From contig CAIOYC010000009.1 of NCBI GenBank assembly GCA_903862425.1, forward strand, positions 434,001 through 498,000: 64,000 nucleotides of DNA, read 5' to 3'. Position numbers and translations under genes: made by a program. Of this stretch, positions 25,710-36,966 are shown piece by piece. Position 1 is the stretch's first letter. Every line of letters starts with the position of its first letter. The notes below the pieces were generated by a model, which worked only from the letters and a program-made list of their open reading frames with translations, did no database searches and was not told the DNA's origin. This DNA is from an uncultured Caulobacterales bacterium (GTDB lineage: Bacteria; Pseudomonadota; Alphaproteobacteria; Caulobacterales; Caulobacteraceae).

Positions 25710-27758
25710 ATGCCCATAGCCAAGGTCAACGGCGTCGAGATCGAGTTCGAACCCGGGATGACGGTTCTGCAGGTGGCGGAGCTGGCGGGGGAGGAGATCC
25801 CGCGCTTCTGCTATCATGAGCGCCTGTCCATTGCCGGCAACTGCCGCATGTGCCTGGTGGAAGTGAAGCCGGGCCCGCCCAAGCCCCAGGCGAGCTGCGC
25901 GCTGCCCGCCGCCGACAAGCAGGAAATCTTCACCAACACGCCGATGGTGAAGAAGGCCCGCGAAGGGGTGATGGAGTTCCTGCTCATCAACCACCCGCTG
26001 GACTGCCCGATCTGCGACCAGGGCGGGGAGTGCGATCTGCAGGACGAGGCCATGGGCTATGGCCGCGACGACAGCCGCTATGTTGAGAACAAGCGCGCCG
26101 TCGAAGAGAAGTTCATGGGGCCGCTGATCAAAACCACCATGACGCGCTGCATCCAGTGCACCCGCTGCGTCCGCTTCGCCACCGAGATCGCCGGCGTGTC
26201 CGACCTCGGCCTGATCGGCCGGGGCGAGGATGCGGAGATCACCACCTATCTGGAGCAGGCGGTCGCGTCGGAGCTCAGCGGCAACCTCGCCGACATCTGC
26301 CCGGTGGGCGCACTGACGCACAAGCCGTGGGCCTTCAACTATCGCCCGTGGGAACTGAAGAAGACCGAGAGCGTGGACGTGATGGACGCCCTCGGCTCCG
26401 CCATCCGCGTGGATGCGCGCGGTCCCGAGGTGATGCGTATCCTGCCCCGCGTGAACGAGGCCATCAACGAGGAGTGGCTGGCCGACAAGAGCCGCTATGC
26501 CGTGGACGGCCTGATGCGCCAGCGGCTGGACCGTCCCTATGTGCGCGTGGGCGGCAAGCTGGTCGAGGCGACCTGGGCTCAGGCCTTCGCCGCCGTGGCC
26601 GGCAAGATCAAGGCGACCGCGCCCGACCGTATCGGCGTGATCGCCGGCGACCTTAGCGCCGCCGAGGAGATGAAGGCGGCGCTCGACCTCTTCACCGCGC
26701 TCGGCGTCAAGTCCATCGACTGCCGCCAGGACGGCTCGGCCCTGCACCCGAAGTGGGGCCGCGAGAGCTATCTGTTCAACTCCACCATCCAGGGGATCGA
26801 GGACGCGGACGCGATCATGCTGATCGGGACCAACCCGCGCATCGAGGCGCCGCTGGTCAATGCCCGCATCCGCAAGCGCTGGATCCGCGGCGATGTGTTG
26901 GTTGGCGTTGTGGGCGAACAGGCCGACCTGACCTTCCCCTACACCTATCTCGGCGCGGGCGTGGACTCGCTGAAGCGCTTCGTCGATCACGGCCCGATCC
27001 AGAAGGAAAAGCCGATCTTCATCCTCGGTGCGGGCGCCTTCGCCCGGCCGGATGGGGCGGCGATCCTGGCCATGGCGGCGGAGGCGGCTGGCTCCATGGG
27101 CTTGGTCAAGGACGGCTGGAACGGCTTCAACGTTCTGCATACCGCGGCTTCGCGCGTCGGCGGGCTCGACATGGGCTTCGTGCCGGCGGAAGGCGGCAAA
27201 ACCGCGCTGCAGATGGTGGAGAAGGGTGGGGCGGATGTGCTGTTTCTGCTCGGCGCCGACGAGATCGACCTGGGCCAGACCGACGCCTTCGTCATCTATA
27301 TGGGCAGCCACGGCGACGCCGGGGCGCACCGGGCGGACGTGGTCTTGCCCGGCGCGGCCTATACGGAAAAGCCCGGCCTCTACGTCAACACCGAGGGGCG
27401 CACTCAGATGGCCGAACGCGCCATCTTCCCCAAGGGCGAGGCTAAGGAAGACTGGACCATCCTGCGCGCCCTCTCCGACGAACTCGGCGCGCGCCTGCCC
27501 TACGACACGATCGAGCAGCTGCGCGACAAGCTGATCACCGACCATCCCACCTTCGGCCAGATCGACTACGCGCCGGGCCACGCCAGCGCCGCCGCCTTCG
27601 ACCTGATGGCCGTGGGCGAGAAGGGCGAGACGACGGACGCACCCTTCGTCAGCCCGGTGAAGGACTTCTACCTGACCAATCCCATCGCGCGGGCCAGCCG
27701 GACCATGGCGGAGTGCTCGTCGCTGCATGCGGGCGCCAGCAAGATGGCGGCGGAGTAA
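25710..27758 (+). CDS. nuoG: NADH-quinone oxidoreductase subunit G (Fe-S protein)
   Basis: Peripheral-arm subunit carrying the main electron wire of complex I, 682 residues. The [2Fe-2S] cluster N1b uses Cys34, Cys45, Cys48 and Cys63; the [4Fe-4S] N5 motif HPLDCPICDQGGEC and the N4 motif TRCIQCTRC with ICPVGAL follow. The remaining C-terminal part is the molybdopterin-oxidoreductase-like domain. Start ATG 25710 with GGCGAGGGAG upstream. No good promoter was recognised in the 137 bases after the preceding terminator, so expression probably depends on read-through or a promoter I cannot identify. Confidence 0.98.
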   Translation: MPIAKVNGVEIEFEPGMTVLQVAELAGEEIPRFCYHERLSIAGNCRMCLVEVKPGPPKPQASCALPAADKQEIFTNTPMVKKAREGVMEFLLINHPLDCPICDQGGECDLQDEAMGYGRDDSRYVENKRAVEEKFMGPLIKTTMTRCIQCTRCVRFATEIAGVSDLGLIGRGEDAEITTYLEQAVASELSGNLADICPVGALTHKPWAFNYRPWELKKTESVDVMDALGSAIRVDARGPEVMRILPRVNEAINEEWLADKSRYAVDGLMRQRLDRPYVRVGGKLVEATWAQAFAAVAGKIKATAPDRIGVIAGDLSAAEEMKAALDLFTALGVKSIDCRQDGSALHPKWGRESYLFNSTIQGIEDADAIMLIGTNPRIEAPLVNARIRKRWIRGDVLVGVVGEQADLTFPYTYLGAGVDSLKRFVDHGPIQKEKPIFILGAGAFARPDGAAILAMAAEAAGSMGLVKDGWNGFNVLHTAASRVGGLDMGFVPAEGGKTALQMVEKGGADVLFLLGADEIDLGQTDAFVIYMGSHGDAGAHRADVVLPGAAYTEKPGLYVNTEGRTQMAERAIFPKGEAKEDWTILRALSDELGARLPYDTIEQLRDKLITDHPTFGQIDYAPGHASAAAFDLMAVGEKGETTDAPFVSPVKDFYLTNPIARASRTMAECSSLHAGASKMAAE

Positions 27759-27761
27759 GCG

Positions 27762-28871
27762 ATGACGGACTTCCTATCCGCCATGGCCGCCTTCTGGGCC
27801 ACCCCCGTGGGCTGGACCGTGCTGACCCTGGTCCACGTGCTGGTGATCTCGGTTATCCTGTTGATCTGTATCGCCTTCATCCTGCTGGCGGACCGGAAGA
27901 TCTGGGCCAGCGCGCAGCTGCGAAAGGGCCCCAATGTGGTCGGCCCCTTCGGCATGCTGCAGACCTTCGCCGACCTGATGAAGTTCGTCTTCAAGGAGAT
28001 CATCGTCCCGGCGGGCGCGGACAAGTTCGTCTTCATCCTGGCGCCCCTGCTGTCGACCGTGCTGGCCATGGGCGGCTGGGCGGTAATCCCGTTTGCGCCG
28101 GGCTGGGTGATCTCCAACATCAATGTGGGGATTCTGTACCTGTTCGCGGTGTCCTCGCTCGGCGTCTACGGCATCATCATGGGCGGCTGGGCGTCCAACT
28201 CGAAATACCCCTTCCTCGGCGGCCTACGCTCCGCCGCGCAGATGGTCAGCTACGAGGTCTCCATCGGCTTCGTCATCATCACCGTGATCCTGCTGTCGGG
28301 CTCGATGAACCTGGCCACGATCATCGAAAAGCAGGCCGGCGGTTTCTGGAACTGGAACGTGTTCGGCGGCTCCGAAGGGGGCTGGTGGCACCTCATCGCC
28401 ACGGTGGTCATGTTCCCGATGATGGTTGTGTTCTTCATCTCGGCCCTGGCCGAGACCAACCGCCCGCCCTTCGATCTGCCGGAGGCCGAATCCGAACTCG
28501 TGGCCGGGTATCAGGTGGAATATTCCTCCACCCCCTTCCTCCTCTTCTTCCTCGCCGAGTACGTGAACATCGTTCTTATGTGCGCGATGATCTCCATCCT
28601 CTTCTTCGGGGGATGGCAGGCGCCGTGGCCGACGCCGTATCTGCAGCACTGGTGGCCCTTCTGGGTCTCGGCGCACGGCTTCGTGATGATGGGGGTGAAG
28701 ATCCTATTCTGGTTCTTCATGTTCGCCATGGTGAAGGCCATCGTGCCCCGCTACCGCTATGACCAGCTGATGCGGCTGGGCTGGAAGATCTTCCTGCCGA
28801 CCTCGCTGGTGGCCGTGGCCGCCATCGCCGCCTGGCGTGTGTTCGGCCCGGTGAACGGAGTTTACGGATGA
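27762..28871 (+). CDS. nuoH: NADH-quinone oxidoreductase subunit H
   Basis: Membrane subunit that forms most of the quinone-entry tunnel. 369 residues, multi-TM. The family loops [40 protein letters not shown] and [20 protein letters not shown] are fully conserved. Start ATG 27762, three bases after nuoG; its stop overlaps nuoI as ATGA. Slightly longer than E. coli NuoH, as in other alphaproteobacteria. Confidence 0.98.
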   Translation: MTDFLSAMAAFWATPVGWTVLTLVHVLVISVILLICIAFILLADRKIWASAQLRKGPNVVGPFGMLQTFADLMKFVFKEIIVPAGADKFVFILAPLLSTVLAMGGWAVIPFAPGWVISNINVGILYLFAVSSLGVYGIIMGGWASNSKYPFLGGLRSAAQMVSYEVSIGFVIITVILLSGSMNLATIIEKQAGGFWNWNVFGGSEGGWWHLIATVVMFPMMVVFFISALAETNRPPFDLPEAESELVAGYQVEYSSTPFLLFFLAEYVNIVLMCAMISILFFGGWQAPWPTPYLQHWWPFWVSAHGFVMMGVKILFWFFMFAMVKAIVPRYRYDQLMRLGWKIFLPTSLVAVAAIAAWRVFGPVNGVYG

Positions 28872-29365
28872 GCGTCGTCTCCCGCATCACCCAGGCCGCC
28901 AAGGGGGCCATGCTGTCCGACTTCACCGGCGCCTTCTTTCTGGCCCTGCGCCAGATGGGGCGTCCGAAGGCTACCATCATGTACCCCTTCGAAAAGGGTC
29001 CTCTGTCGCCGCGTTTCCGGGGCGAGCACGTGCTGCGCCGCTATCCCAACGGGGAAGAGCGCTGCATCGCCTGCAAGCTGTGCGAGGCCATCTGCCCGGC
29101 CCAGGCCATCACCATCGAGGCCGAACCGCGCGACGACGGCAGCCGCCGCACAACCCGCTACGACATCGACATGGTGAAGTGCATCTATTGCGGCCTGTGC
29201 CAGGAGGCCTGCCCGGTGGACGCCATCGTCGAGGGGCCGAACTACGAGTTCGCCACCGAGACCCGCGAAGAGCTCTATTACGACAAGGCGCGCCTGCTGG
29301 CGAACGGCGACCGGTGGGAGCGCGAGATCGCGAAAGTGCTCGAACTCGACGCACCGTATCGCTAA
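28868..29365 (+). CDS. nuoI: NADH-quinone oxidoreductase subunit I (two [4Fe-4S] clusters)
   Basis: Peripheral-arm subunit of 165 residues that carries clusters N6a and N6b next to the quinone site. The two ferredoxin motifs are [17 protein letters not shown] and [17 protein letters not shown]. The N-terminal amphipathic helix and [17 protein letters not shown] are typical. Overlaps nuoH by four bases; a 59-base gap separates it from nuoJ. Confidence 0.98.
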   Translation: MSVVSRITQAAKGAMLSDFTGAFFLALRQMGRPKATIMYPFEKGPLSPRFRGEHVLRRYPNGEERCIACKLCEAICPAQAITIEAEPRDDGSRRTTRYDIDMVKCIYCGLCQEACPVDAIVEGPNYEFATETREELYYDKARLLANGDRWEREIAKVLELDAPYR

Positions 29366-29424
29366 GAGGAGCGCGGATTCGGATGGCTCAATCGACGCGC
29401 GGCCTGGGAGGCTTGATCTAGTTC

Positions 29425-30030
29425 ATGGACCTTCTGGCCATCGCCTTTTACCTGCTCGCGCTCGTCGCCTGCGTCTCCGCCTTCATGGTGGTGATCGCGC
29501 GCAACCCCGTGCACAGCGTGCTGTTCCTGATCCTCACCTTCTTCAGCTCCGCGGGGCTGTTCGTCCTGCTCGGGGCCGAGTTTCTCGCCATGCTGCTGGT
29601 GGTCGTCTATGTCGGCGCGGTGGCGGTGCTGTTCCTGTTCGTCGTCATGATGCTGGACGTGGACTTCGGCTCTCTGCGCCAGGGCTTCGTGCGCTACCTG
29701 CCCGCGGGCGGGGTTGTTGCCCTGGTGCTGGTGGTGGAGATGAGCCTGGTGGCCGCCGCCATCGCCGGCAAGAATGCGACCTTGAGGGCGCCCAGCACCA
29801 ACGGCGTCTCCAATGTCGAGCAGATCGGCCGGGTGCTCTATACCGACTATTTCTACTTCTTCCAGGCGGCAGGGATGGTTCTGCTGGTGGCCATGATCGG
29901 CGCCATCGTGCTCACCCTGCGCCACAAGCCGGGCGTCAAGCGCCAGGACATCGCCGCCCAGACCGCCCGTACCGAAGCGTCCGGCCTGCGCCTGACCAAG
30001 CCGGCGACGGGGCAGGGAATCTCGGAATGA
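29425..30030 (+). CDS. nuoJ: NADH-quinone oxidoreductase subunit J
   Basis: Membrane-arm subunit of 201 residues with five predicted TM helices. Signature segments are [20 protein letters not shown] in TM2 and [20 protein letters not shown] in TM3 (the pi-bulge helix that drives conformational coupling). Start ATG 29425; its stop overlaps nuoK as ATGA. A tail of about 35 polar residues follows the last helix. Confidence 0.97.
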   Translation: MDLLAIAFYLLALVACVSAFMVVIARNPVHSVLFLILTFFSSAGLFVLLGAEFLAMLLVVVYVGAVAVLFLFVVMMLDVDFGSLRQGFVRYLPAGGVVALVLVVEMSLVAAAIAGKNATLRAPSTNGVSNVEQIGRVLYTDYFYFFQAAGMVLLVAMIGAIVLTLRHKPGVKRQDIAAQTARTEASGLRLTKPATGQGISE

Positions 30031-30371
30031 CCAGCAACGCCCTCGCTACGAACGCATTGGCCAGCTCCATCGGCCTGCCGCACTACCTCGCGGTGGCGGC
30101 CATCCTGTTCACCATCGGCGTGTTCGGCATCTTCGTGAACCGGCGTAACATCATCGTCGTCTTGATGGCGATCGAGCTGATCCTCTTGGCCGTGAACATC
30201 AACCTGGTCGCCTTCTCCTCCTACCTGCACGAGGTGACGGGGCAGATCTTCGCCATGTTCGTCCTGACGGTGGCGGCGGCCGAGGCGGCGGTGGGCCTGG
30301 CCATCCTGGTCACCTTCTTCCGCAACAAGGGCGACATCGCCGTCGACCAAGCCAATGTGATGAAGGGCTGA
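30027..30371 (+). CDS. nuoK: NADH-quinone oxidoreductase subunit K
   Basis: Small three-TM membrane-arm subunit (114 residues). The conserved glutamates of the proton path are in [15 protein letters not shown] and [15 protein letters not shown]. About 14 residues at the N-terminus ([15 protein letters not shown]) are extra compared with the usual 101-residue protein; the start overlaps nuoJ by ATGA, which supports it. nuoL starts three bases after the stop. Confidence 0.97.
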   Translation: MTSNALATNALASSIGLPHYLAVAAILFTIGVFGIFVNRRNIIVVLMAIELILLAVNINLVAFSSYLHEVTGQIFAMFVLTVAAAEAAVGLAILVTFFRNKGDIAVDQANVMKG

Positions 30372-30374
30372 GTT

Positions 30375-32450
30375 TTGGATAAGCAGCTCCTTCTCATCAT
30401 CTTTCTGTCGAGCCCCCTGCTCGGCGCGCTGATCGCCGGCCTCAGCGGCCGCCGCATCGGCGACAAGGCGTCCATGGCCGTCACCACGGGCCTGCTGTTC
30501 CTGTCCTGCGCCTTGGCCTGGAACACCTTCTACCAGGTGACCTGGGGCAGCTGGAGCGAGCGCTTCACGGTGGAGCTTCTGCCCTTCATCAATGTCGGCG
30601 ACTTCCAGTCCGCCTGGTCGATCCGGGTCGATACCCTTTCGGCGGTGATGGGCATCGTGGTGACTACCGTCTCCGCGCTCGTCCACCTCTACAGCTGGGG
30701 CTACATGTCCGATGATCCGGACAAGCCGCGCTTCTTCGCCTATCTGTCGCTGTTCACCTTCGCCATGCTGATGCTGGTGAACGCCGCCGACTTCATGCAG
30801 CTCTTCTTCGGCTGGGAAGGGGTGGGTCTGGCCTCCTACCTGCTGATCGGGTTCTGGTTCAAGAAGCCCACCGCCGGCGCCGCCGCCATCAAGGCCTTCG
30901 TGGTCAACCGGGTGGGCGACTTCGGTTTCGCCCTCGGCATCATGACCGTGTTCTGGATGTTTCACACCATCCGGTTCGAGACCCTGTTCCCGCTCATCGC
31001 CGCCAAGGCCGGGACCACCTGGCATTTCGCGGCATGGAACTTCTCCGCCCTCGATCTCGCCGGCTTCTTCCTGTTCATCGGCGCCATGGGCAAGTCGGCC
31101 CAGTTCTTCCTGCACACCTGGTTGCCGGACGCCATGGAAGGCCCGACCCCGGTTTCGGCCCTGATCCACGCCGCCACCATGGTCACCGCCGGCGTATATA
31201 TGGTCTGCCTGCTCTCGCCGCTTTATGAGTATGCACCCAATGCACGCGGCGTGATCATCCTGATCGGCGCGGTGACCTCGCTTTTCGCCGCCACCGTCGG
31301 CATGATGCAGAACGACATCAAGCGGGTGATCGCCTATTCGACCTGCTCGCAGCTCGGCTACATGTTCTTCGCCGCGGGCGTGGGCGCCTATCAGAGCGCC
31401 ATGTTCCACCTGTTCACGCACGCCTTCTTCAAGGCGCTGCTGTTCCTGGGCGCGGGCAGTGTGATCCACGCCATGCACCACGAGCAGGACATGCGGAAGA
31501 TGGGCGGCCTGTGGAAGTACATTAAGATCACCTTCGTCGCGATGACGATCGGCAACATCGCCATCACGGGCCTCGGCATTCCCTTCGTCGACTGGGGCTT
31601 CGCCGGCTTCTATTCCAAGGACTCGATGCTCGGCGTGGCTTTTGCAGCCGGGGCGACCCAGCCGCTGGGCTATTTCGCCTGGGTGGTGGGCGTGTTCGTC
31701 GCCGGCCTGACCTCTTACTATTCCTGGCGTCTGGCCTTCTTCACCTTCAATGGCCATGCCCGTTGGGGGCATGACGCGCACGATGCGCATGGGCATGACG
31801 ACCACGCCTCACATGCCCAGGTCGAGACCCACGGCGAGCCGGATGCTGGTCACGACGATCACGGGCATGGGCACGGCGATCACAAGCCGCATGAGAGCCC
31901 GTGGACCATGCTGGTCCCGCTGATCGTGCTGTCGATCGGCGCAATCGCCTCTGGTTTCGCCTTCGTCCACTACTTCGTGGGTTCAGGGCAGGAGGCATTC
32001 TGGAAAGGCGCCATCTTCACCGGCGCGAACAACCATGTGCTGGAGCAGTCCGAGCATCTGCCCGTGTGGGTGGGGCTGGCGCCGCTGACGGCCGCCATCC
32101 TCGGCCTGCTCGTGGCCGCCTATGTCTATCTGTGGCGTGAGGGCCTGGGCGCCAAGCTCGCGGCGCGGGGCGGGCCGCTCTACACCTTCTTCTACAACAA
32201 GTGGTACTTCGACGAGCTGTATCAGGTCGTGTTCGTCAATGGGGCCAAGGCGCTGGGCGACGTCTTCTGGAAGCAGGGCGACCAGAAGACCATCGATGGG
32301 CTCGGACCCAATGGCGTGTCCTGGCTGATGGGGCAGTTCGGCAAGGGGCTGGGGCGGCTGCAGACGGGCTACATCTACACCTACGCCTTCGTCATGCTGA
32401 TCGGGGTGGCGGGTCTGGTGACCTTCGCCCTGATGGCCTGGGTGCGGTGA
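30375..32450 (+). CDS. nuoL: NADH-quinone oxidoreductase subunit L, with His-rich loop
   Basis: Distal antiporter-like proton-pumping subunit of complex I with the long lateral helix at the C-terminus; 691 residues. [40 protein letters not shown] and SKDSMLG carry the key Glu, Lys and His sites. Residues 460-506, between two TM helices, form a loop with 14 histidines in 47 residues, many in [12 protein letters not shown] runs; related alphaproteobacterial subunits can have a milder form. Start is TTG at 30375, three bases after nuoK. nuoM begins eight bases after its stop. Confidence 0.97.
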   Translation: MDKQLLLIIFLSSPLLGALIAGLSGRRIGDKASMAVTTGLLFLSCALAWNTFYQVTWGSWSERFTVELLPFINVGDFQSAWSIRVDTLSAVMGIVVTTVSALVHLYSWGYMSDDPDKPRFFAYLSLFTFAMLMLVNAADFMQLFFGWEGVGLASYLLIGFWFKKPTAGAAAIKAFVVNRVGDFGFALGIMTVFWMFHTIRFETLFPLIAAKAGTTWHFAAWNFSALDLAGFFLFIGAMGKSAQFFLHTWLPDAMEGPTPVSALIHAATMVTAGVYMVCLLSPLYEYAPNARGVIILIGAVTSLFAATVGMMQNDIKRVIAYSTCSQLGYMFFAAGVGAYQSAMFHLFTHAFFKALLFLGAGSVIHAMHHEQDMRKMGGLWKYIKITFVAMTIGNIAITGLGIPFVDWGFAGFYSKDSMLGVAFAAGATQPLGYFAWVVGVFVAGLTSYYSWRLAFFTFNGHARWGHDAHDAHGHDDHASHAQVETHGEPDAGHDDHGHGHGDHKPHESPWTMLVPLIVLSIGAIASGFAFVHYFVGSGQEAFWKGAIFTGANNHVLEQSEHLPVWVGLAPLTAAILGLLVAAYVYLWREGLGAKLAARGGPLYTFFYNKWYFDELYQVVFVNGAKALGDVFWKQGDQKTIDGLGPNGVSWLMGQFGKGLGRLQTGYIYTYAFVMLIGVAGLVTFALMAWVR

Positions 32451-32457
32451 GGGCAAG

Positions 32458-33963
32458 ATGATGATCCCAATCCTGTCCGCCATCACCTTTACGCCGCTGA
32501 TCGGCGTTCTGGTCATCCTCGCCATGCGCGTCTTCGCCAAGCCGGCGGACGCGGAGGCGGTGAAGCGCGGCTCGCGCTGGGTGGCCCTGATCACCACCTT
32601 GGCCACCCTGGCACTGGCCATCGTCATGATGGCCGGCTTCGACTCGGCCAATCCAGGCTTCCAGTTCAACGAGACGGCGCCGCTGTTCGCGGGCCTGAAT
32701 TACCGTATGGGCGTTGACGGCATCAGCGTGCTGTTCGTGCTGCTCACCGCCTTTTTGATGCCGATCTGCATCGCCGCGTCGTGGGATTCGATCCAGGACC
32801 GCGTGGCCGAATACATGATCGCCTTCCTCGTGCTCGAAGTGACCATGATCGGCGTGTTCTGCACGCTGGACCTCGTACTCTTTTACAGCTTCTTCGAGTT
32901 CGGCCTGATCCCGATGTTCCTGATCATCGGCATCTGGGGGGGCAAGAATAAGGTTTACGCAGCCTACAAGTTCTTCCTCTACACCCTGCTTGGCTCAGTG
33001 CTCATGCTGGCGGCCATCCTGCTCATGGCCTCCATCGCCAAGACCACCTCCATTCCCGAGCTGATGAACTACAAGTTCGCCCCGGGACTGCAGATTTGGC
33101 TGTGGCTGGCCTTCTTCGCCTCCTTCGCGGTGAAAATGCCCATGTGGCCGGTCCATACCTGGCTGCCCGATGCGCACGTGGAGGCGCCGACGGCGGGTTC
33201 GGTGATCCTGGCCGGCATCCTGTTGAAGATGGGCGGCTACGGCTTCCTGCGCTTCAGCCTGCCCATGTTCCCGCACGCCTCGGCGGTGTTCGCGCCGCTG
33301 ATCTTCGGCATGAGCGTGATCGCCATCATCTACACCTCGCTGGTGGCCTTCCGGCAGACGGACATCAAGAAACTGATCGCCTATTCATCGGTGGCGCATA
33401 TGGGCTTCGTCACCATGGGCATCTTCTCCGGCAACCTGCTGGGCGTGCAGGGGGCGGTCTTCCAGATGATCAGCCATGGCCTGATCTCCGGGGCGCTCTT
33501 CTTATGCGTCGGGGTGGTCTATGACCGGATGCATACCCGCGAGATCGCCTTCTATGGCGGCCTGGTGAACCGCATGCCCTGGTACGCGGCGGTGTTCATG
33601 CTGTTCACCATGGGCAATGTGGGCCTGCCCGCCACCTCCGGCTTCGTCGGCGAGATCCTGACCATGACCGGCGCCTATGGCGCGCAATGGGGATCGGGCA
33701 CCTGGACGGCCCTGTTCGCCGCCACCGGCGTGATCCTGTCGGCGGTTTACGCCCTGACCCTGTACCGCCGCGTGGTGTTCGGCGAGATCGTCAATGCCAA
33801 GCTGGCCGCTATTACCGACTTGAACTGGCGCGAGGTGGCGATCTTCACGCCCTTGATCCTCGGTACCCTGGCGCTGGGCGTCTATCCCCATTTCGTGCTG
33901 GGCGTGACCCAGGCGGCGGCGGAGCGGCTAGTGGATACCTGGCGCGCGGCGGCCGGCGGCTGA
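32458..33963 (+). CDS. nuoM: NADH-quinone oxidoreductase subunit M
   Basis: Antiporter-like membrane subunit of 501 residues. [20 protein letters not shown] with the key Glu, [20 protein letters not shown], and [18 protein letters not shown] are characteristic. ATG 32458 is used (an in-frame ATG follows at once). The stop lies eight bases before nuoN. Confidence 0.98.
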   Translation: MMIPILSAITFTPLIGVLVILAMRVFAKPADAEAVKRGSRWVALITTLATLALAIVMMAGFDSANPGFQFNETAPLFAGLNYRMGVDGISVLFVLLTAFLMPICIAASWDSIQDRVAEYMIAFLVLEVTMIGVFCTLDLVLFYSFFEFGLIPMFLIIGIWGGKNKVYAAYKFFLYTLLGSVLMLAAILLMASIAKTTSIPELMNYKFAPGLQIWLWLAFFASFAVKMPMWPVHTWLPDAHVEAPTAGSVILAGILLKMGGYGFLRFSLPMFPHASAVFAPLIFGMSVIAIIYTSLVAFRQTDIKKLIAYSSVAHMGFVTMGIFSGNLLGVQGAVFQMISHGLISGALFLCVGVVYDRMHTREIAFYGGLVNRMPWYAAVFMLFTMGNVGLPATSGFVGEILTMTGAYGAQWGSGTWTALFAATGVILSAVYALTLYRRVVFGEIVNAKLAAITDLNWREVAIFTPLILGTLALGVYPHFVLGVTQAAAERLVDTWRAAAGG

Positions 33964-33971
33964 GTAGAGAC

Positions 33972-35405
33972 ATGATGCCTTCCAATCTCCTGCAGATCGC
34001 CGCCCCGGAACTGATCCTGGCCATCGGAGCGCTGGCGCTCCTGGTGCTCGGCGCCTTCCGCGGCAACCGCTCCACCCTGCTCGTCTCCATCCTCGCCGGC
34101 CTCGTGCTGATCGGCGCGGCGGCGGCGGCGGCGGTTGCGCCGCTGGGGCCGATCTTCCGCGGCGGTTTCGTCTCCGACGAGGTGTCGCGCTTCTCCAAGG
34201 TGGCCATCTATCTGATGAGTTCGGTCGCCCTGCTCCTAGGCGAGCGCTGGCTGAACCGCCTGCGCGCCGGTCAGTTCGAGTATCCGGTGCTGATCCTGCT
34301 TGCCGCCCTCGGCATGGGCATGATGGTGTCCGCCGGCGACCTGATCTCGCTCTATATCGGCGTCGAGCTGCAGTCATTGGCGCTCTATGTGCTCACCGCC
34401 TTCCGCCGCGACGACGGCAAGGCGTCGGAAGCTGCCCTGAAGTATTTCGTACTCGGCGCCCTGTCGTCCGGTATCCTGCTCTACGGCGCCTCGCTGATCT
34501 ACGGCTTCGCCGGCTCGACCCGGTTCGTGGACATCGCCCATGCGGTGCACACCACCGCCGCGCCGGTGGTGCTGATCGGCCTCGTCTTCTTGGCCTGTGG
34601 TCTGGCCTTCAAGGTCTCCGCCGCGCCGTTCCACATGTGGACGCCCGACGTTTATGAAGGCGCGCCGACCCCGGTGGTGGCCTTCATCGCCGCTGCGCCC
34701 AAGCTCGCCGCCATGGTGCTGTTCGCCCGCGCCCTGCTGGAGGGCTTCCCCGACGCCATCGACCAGTGGCGCCAGGTGATCATGACCATCGCCCTGATCT
34801 CTATGGCCGTCGGCGCCCTAGCCGGTCTGGTGCAGAAGAACCTGAAGCGGCTTTTGGCCTATTCCTCGATCCTCAACATCGGCTACGCGCTGATGGCCCT
34901 GTCCACTGGCACTCAGCTTGGCCTGCAGGCCATGCTGGTCTTCATGGTTCTGTACATGATCGACTCCACCGGCGCGTTCGCCACCCTGGCGGCCCTGTCG
35001 CGGGACGGTAAGCCGATGGAGACGGTAGGAGACTTCGCCGGCCTTTCCCAGGAACGCCCGACGCTGGCCATCGTGCTGACGGTTCTGTCCCTGTCCCTGC
35101 TCGGCCTGCCGCCGCTGTCGGGTTTCTGGGGCAAGTTCTACGTGTTCAAGGCCGCGCTGGCGGCGGGCCAGTGGCAGATCGCCGTCTTCGGCCTCGTGGC
35201 CTCGGTGCCCGCGGCCTTCTATTACTTGCGCATCATCAAGACCATGTGGTTCGACGCGCCCGCCGGTCGCACTGACACGCCTGCGCCGGACGCCCAGGCC
35301 GTGGCCGTGGCGGCAGGCCTGTGGTCGCTGCCCCTGGTGCTGGTCGGCCTTGCCTTCCTCGACCCCCTGGCGGCGCTGGCGGCCAGGGCCTTCGGGCTGT
35401 CGTGA
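33972..35405 (+). CDS. nuoN: NADH-quinone oxidoreductase subunit N
   Basis: Third antiporter-like subunit, 477 residues with about 14 TM helices. SLYIGVELQSLALYVLTAF, APFHMWTPDVYEGAPTPVVA and KRLLAYSSILNIGYALM are typical. Start ATG 33972 (MMPSNLLQIAAPEL) follows GAGTAGAGAC. The last codons overlap the biotin-ligase GTG at 35402, so birA, coaX and rnj extend the nuo transcription unit. Confidence 0.98.
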   Translation: MMPSNLLQIAAPELILAIGALALLVLGAFRGNRSTLLVSILAGLVLIGAAAAAAVAPLGPIFRGGFVSDEVSRFSKVAIYLMSSVALLLGERWLNRLRAGQFEYPVLILLAALGMGMMVSAGDLISLYIGVELQSLALYVLTAFRRDDGKASEAALKYFVLGALSSGILLYGASLIYGFAGSTRFVDIAHAVHTTAAPVVLIGLVFLACGLAFKVSAAPFHMWTPDVYEGAPTPVVAFIAAAPKLAAMVLFARALLEGFPDAIDQWRQVIMTIALISMAVGALAGLVQKNLKRLLAYSSILNIGYALMALSTGTQLGLQAMLVFMVLYMIDSTGAFATLAALSRDGKPMETVGDFAGLSQERPTLAIVLTVLSLSLLGLPPLSGFWGKFYVFKAALAAGQWQIAVFGLVASVPAAFYYLRIIKTMWFDAPAGRTDTPAPDAQAVAVAAGLWSLPLVLVGLAFLDPLAALAARAFGLS

Positions 35406-36184
35406 CGCTGTTCGGGATCGCGTCCGGCGCCGAGACCCTTCCCGTCCTCGCCTACGACGAGATCGACAGCACCAACGCCGAAGCCCGCCGCCGCGCCGAG
35501 GCTGGCGAGATCGGCCCGTTGTGGATCACCGCCAACGTGCAGACCGCCGGGCGGGGCAGGCGAGGGCGCAACTGGGACACCTCGCAGGGCAATCTTGCCG
35601 CCACCCTGCTGATCGCTACCGACGCGACGCCAGCCGAGGCTGCGCAGCTCTCCTTCGTCGCCGCCTTCGCTATCCGCGACCTTGCGGAGTCCTACGCCCC
35701 CGCGAGCCTCGTGCGGTTCAAGTGGCCGAACGATGTGATGGTCGATGGGAAGAAGCTGTCCGGCATCCTGATCGAGTCCGGCCGCAATGCCGCGGGGATG
35801 CTCTGGCTCGCCATCGGCATGGGGGTGAACCTCGCCCACGCGCCGGAGAATGTGGAGCGCCCCGCCACCTCGCTCGCCGCGCACCTCAAATCCGACGTCA
35901 GCGCCCCGCCGACGCCCGAACAGGCGATGGCGGTCTTGTCCGCATCCTTCGTCCGGCACGCGGCGGCCTGGGCGCGCTCGGGCTTCGAGCCGCTGCGCGA
36001 CGCATGGCTGAAGGGCGCCGCGGGCATCGGCCAGGCCTGCATCGCCCGCCTTGATCGCGAGACGGTGGAGGGGGTGGCCGAAGGTTTGGATGGCGACGGC
36101 GCGCTCCTCTTACGTCTGTACGACCGGTCGCTCCGCCGCATCTCCGCCGGCGACGTGTTCTTTCCCGCATCTGGAGCGGCCTGA
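35402..36184 (+). CDS. birA: Biotin-[acetyl-CoA-carboxylase] ligase, no DNA-binding domain
   Basis: Attaches biotin to the carrier protein of acetyl-CoA carboxylase via biotinyl-AMP. 260 residues. [10 protein letters not shown] (biotin site), [12 protein letters not shown] (ATP loop), [20 protein letters not shown] with the catalytic Lys, and the C-terminal SH3-like domain are present. The N-terminal HTH of the E. coli repressor form is missing, so it is enzyme-only. GTG start at 35402 overlaps nuoN by four bases; its TGA shares a base with the coaX ATG. Confidence 0.95.
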   Translation: MTLFGIASGAETLPVLAYDEIDSTNAEARRRAEAGEIGPLWITANVQTAGRGRRGRNWDTSQGNLAATLLIATDATPAEAAQLSFVAAFAIRDLAESYAPASLVRFKWPNDVMVDGKKLSGILIESGRNAAGMLWLAIGMGVNLAHAPENVERPATSLAAHLKSDVSAPPTPEQAMAVLSASFVRHAAAWARSGFEPLRDAWLKGAAGIGQACIARLDRETVEGVAEGLDGDGALLLRLYDRSLRRISAGDVFFPASGAA

Positions 36185-36966
36185 TGCTGCTGGCCATCGA
36201 GCAGGGCAACACCAACACCATGTTCGCCGTCCATGATGGCGGCGAATGGGTGGCCCAGTGGCGCGCCGCCACCGAGAGCACCCGCACCGCCGACGAGTAC
36301 GCCGTCTGGCTCAGCCAGCTTCTGAACATGCAGGGTCTGGCGCTCGGCGCGCTGACGGGCTGCATCATTTCGAGCGTCGTGCCGCAGTCGATCTTCAACC
36401 TGCGCAACCTCGCTCGCCGCTATCTGAAGGTCGAGCCGCTGGTGATCGGCGAGAATGCCGAGCTCGGCGTGCCCATCCGTATCGACAAGCCCTCCGAGGC
36501 TGGCGCAGACCGGCTGGTCAACGCCATCGGCGCGCATATCTGCTATCCCGGCGATCTGATCGTGATCGACAGCGGCACGGCCACGACCTTCGATGTGATC
36601 GCCGCCGACGGCGGGTTCGAGGGCGGCATCATCTCCCCCGGTATCAACCTGTCCATGCAGGCCCTGCACGAGGCCGCCGCCAAGCTGCCGAGGATCGCCA
36701 TTCGCCGCCCCGAGCGTAACCTGGTGATCGGCCGCGATACGGTGAACGCCATGCAGTCGGGCGTATTCTGGGGCTATGTGGGCCTGATCGAGGGGCTGGT
36801 GGTGCGCATCAAGGCCGAGTGGGGCAGGCCGATGACGGTGGTCGCCACCGGCGGCGTCGCCTCCCTGTTCGAAGGGGCCACCGACAAGATCGACAAGTTC
36901 GACCCCGACCTGACCATCCGCGGCATGCTAGAGGTGTGGCGCCGTAATACGAAAGCTGCTGAGTGA
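36184..36966 (+). CDS. coaX: Type III pantothenate kinase
   Basis: First step of coenzyme A synthesis: phosphorylation of pantothenate. 260 residues with the ASKHA fold: [13 protein letters not shown] for the phosphate loop, [13 protein letters not shown] with the catalytic Asp, [13 protein letters not shown], and [15 protein letters not shown]. The phosphate-loop Asp of the common DxGNT motif is a Glu here (residue 5), which I believe is seen in related alphaproteobacteria. Starts on a base shared with the birA stop. The neighbour rnj overlaps it by four bases. Confidence 0.96.
   Translation: MLLAIEQGNTNTMFAVHDGGEWVAQWRAATESTRTADEYAVWLSQLLNMQGLALGALTGCIISSVVPQSIFNLRNLARRYLKVEPLVIGENAELGVPIRIDKPSEAGADRLVNAIGAHICYPGDLIVIDSGTATTFDVIAADGGFEGGIISPGINLSMQALHEAAAKLPRIAIRRPERNLVIGRDTVNAMQSGVFWGYVGLIEGLVVRIKAEWGRPMTVVATGGVASLFEGATDKIDKFDPDLTIRGMLEVWRRNTKAAE

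Noticed and set aside
25572-27728. Minus-strand open frame of about 718 codons opposite nuoG
   Set aside because: Strict mirror of nuoG codon usage with no recognisable domain; typical of GC-rich DNA.
29383-29421. 12-codon ORF in the nuoI-nuoJ gap
   Set aside because: Starts without support and has no recognisable character; the gap may simply be a spacer.
29853-31805. Minus-strand open frame of about 650 codons opposite nuoK/nuoL
   Set aside because: Composition rich in His/Glu/Gly arises from the reverse of membrane-protein codons; no start signal or family match.
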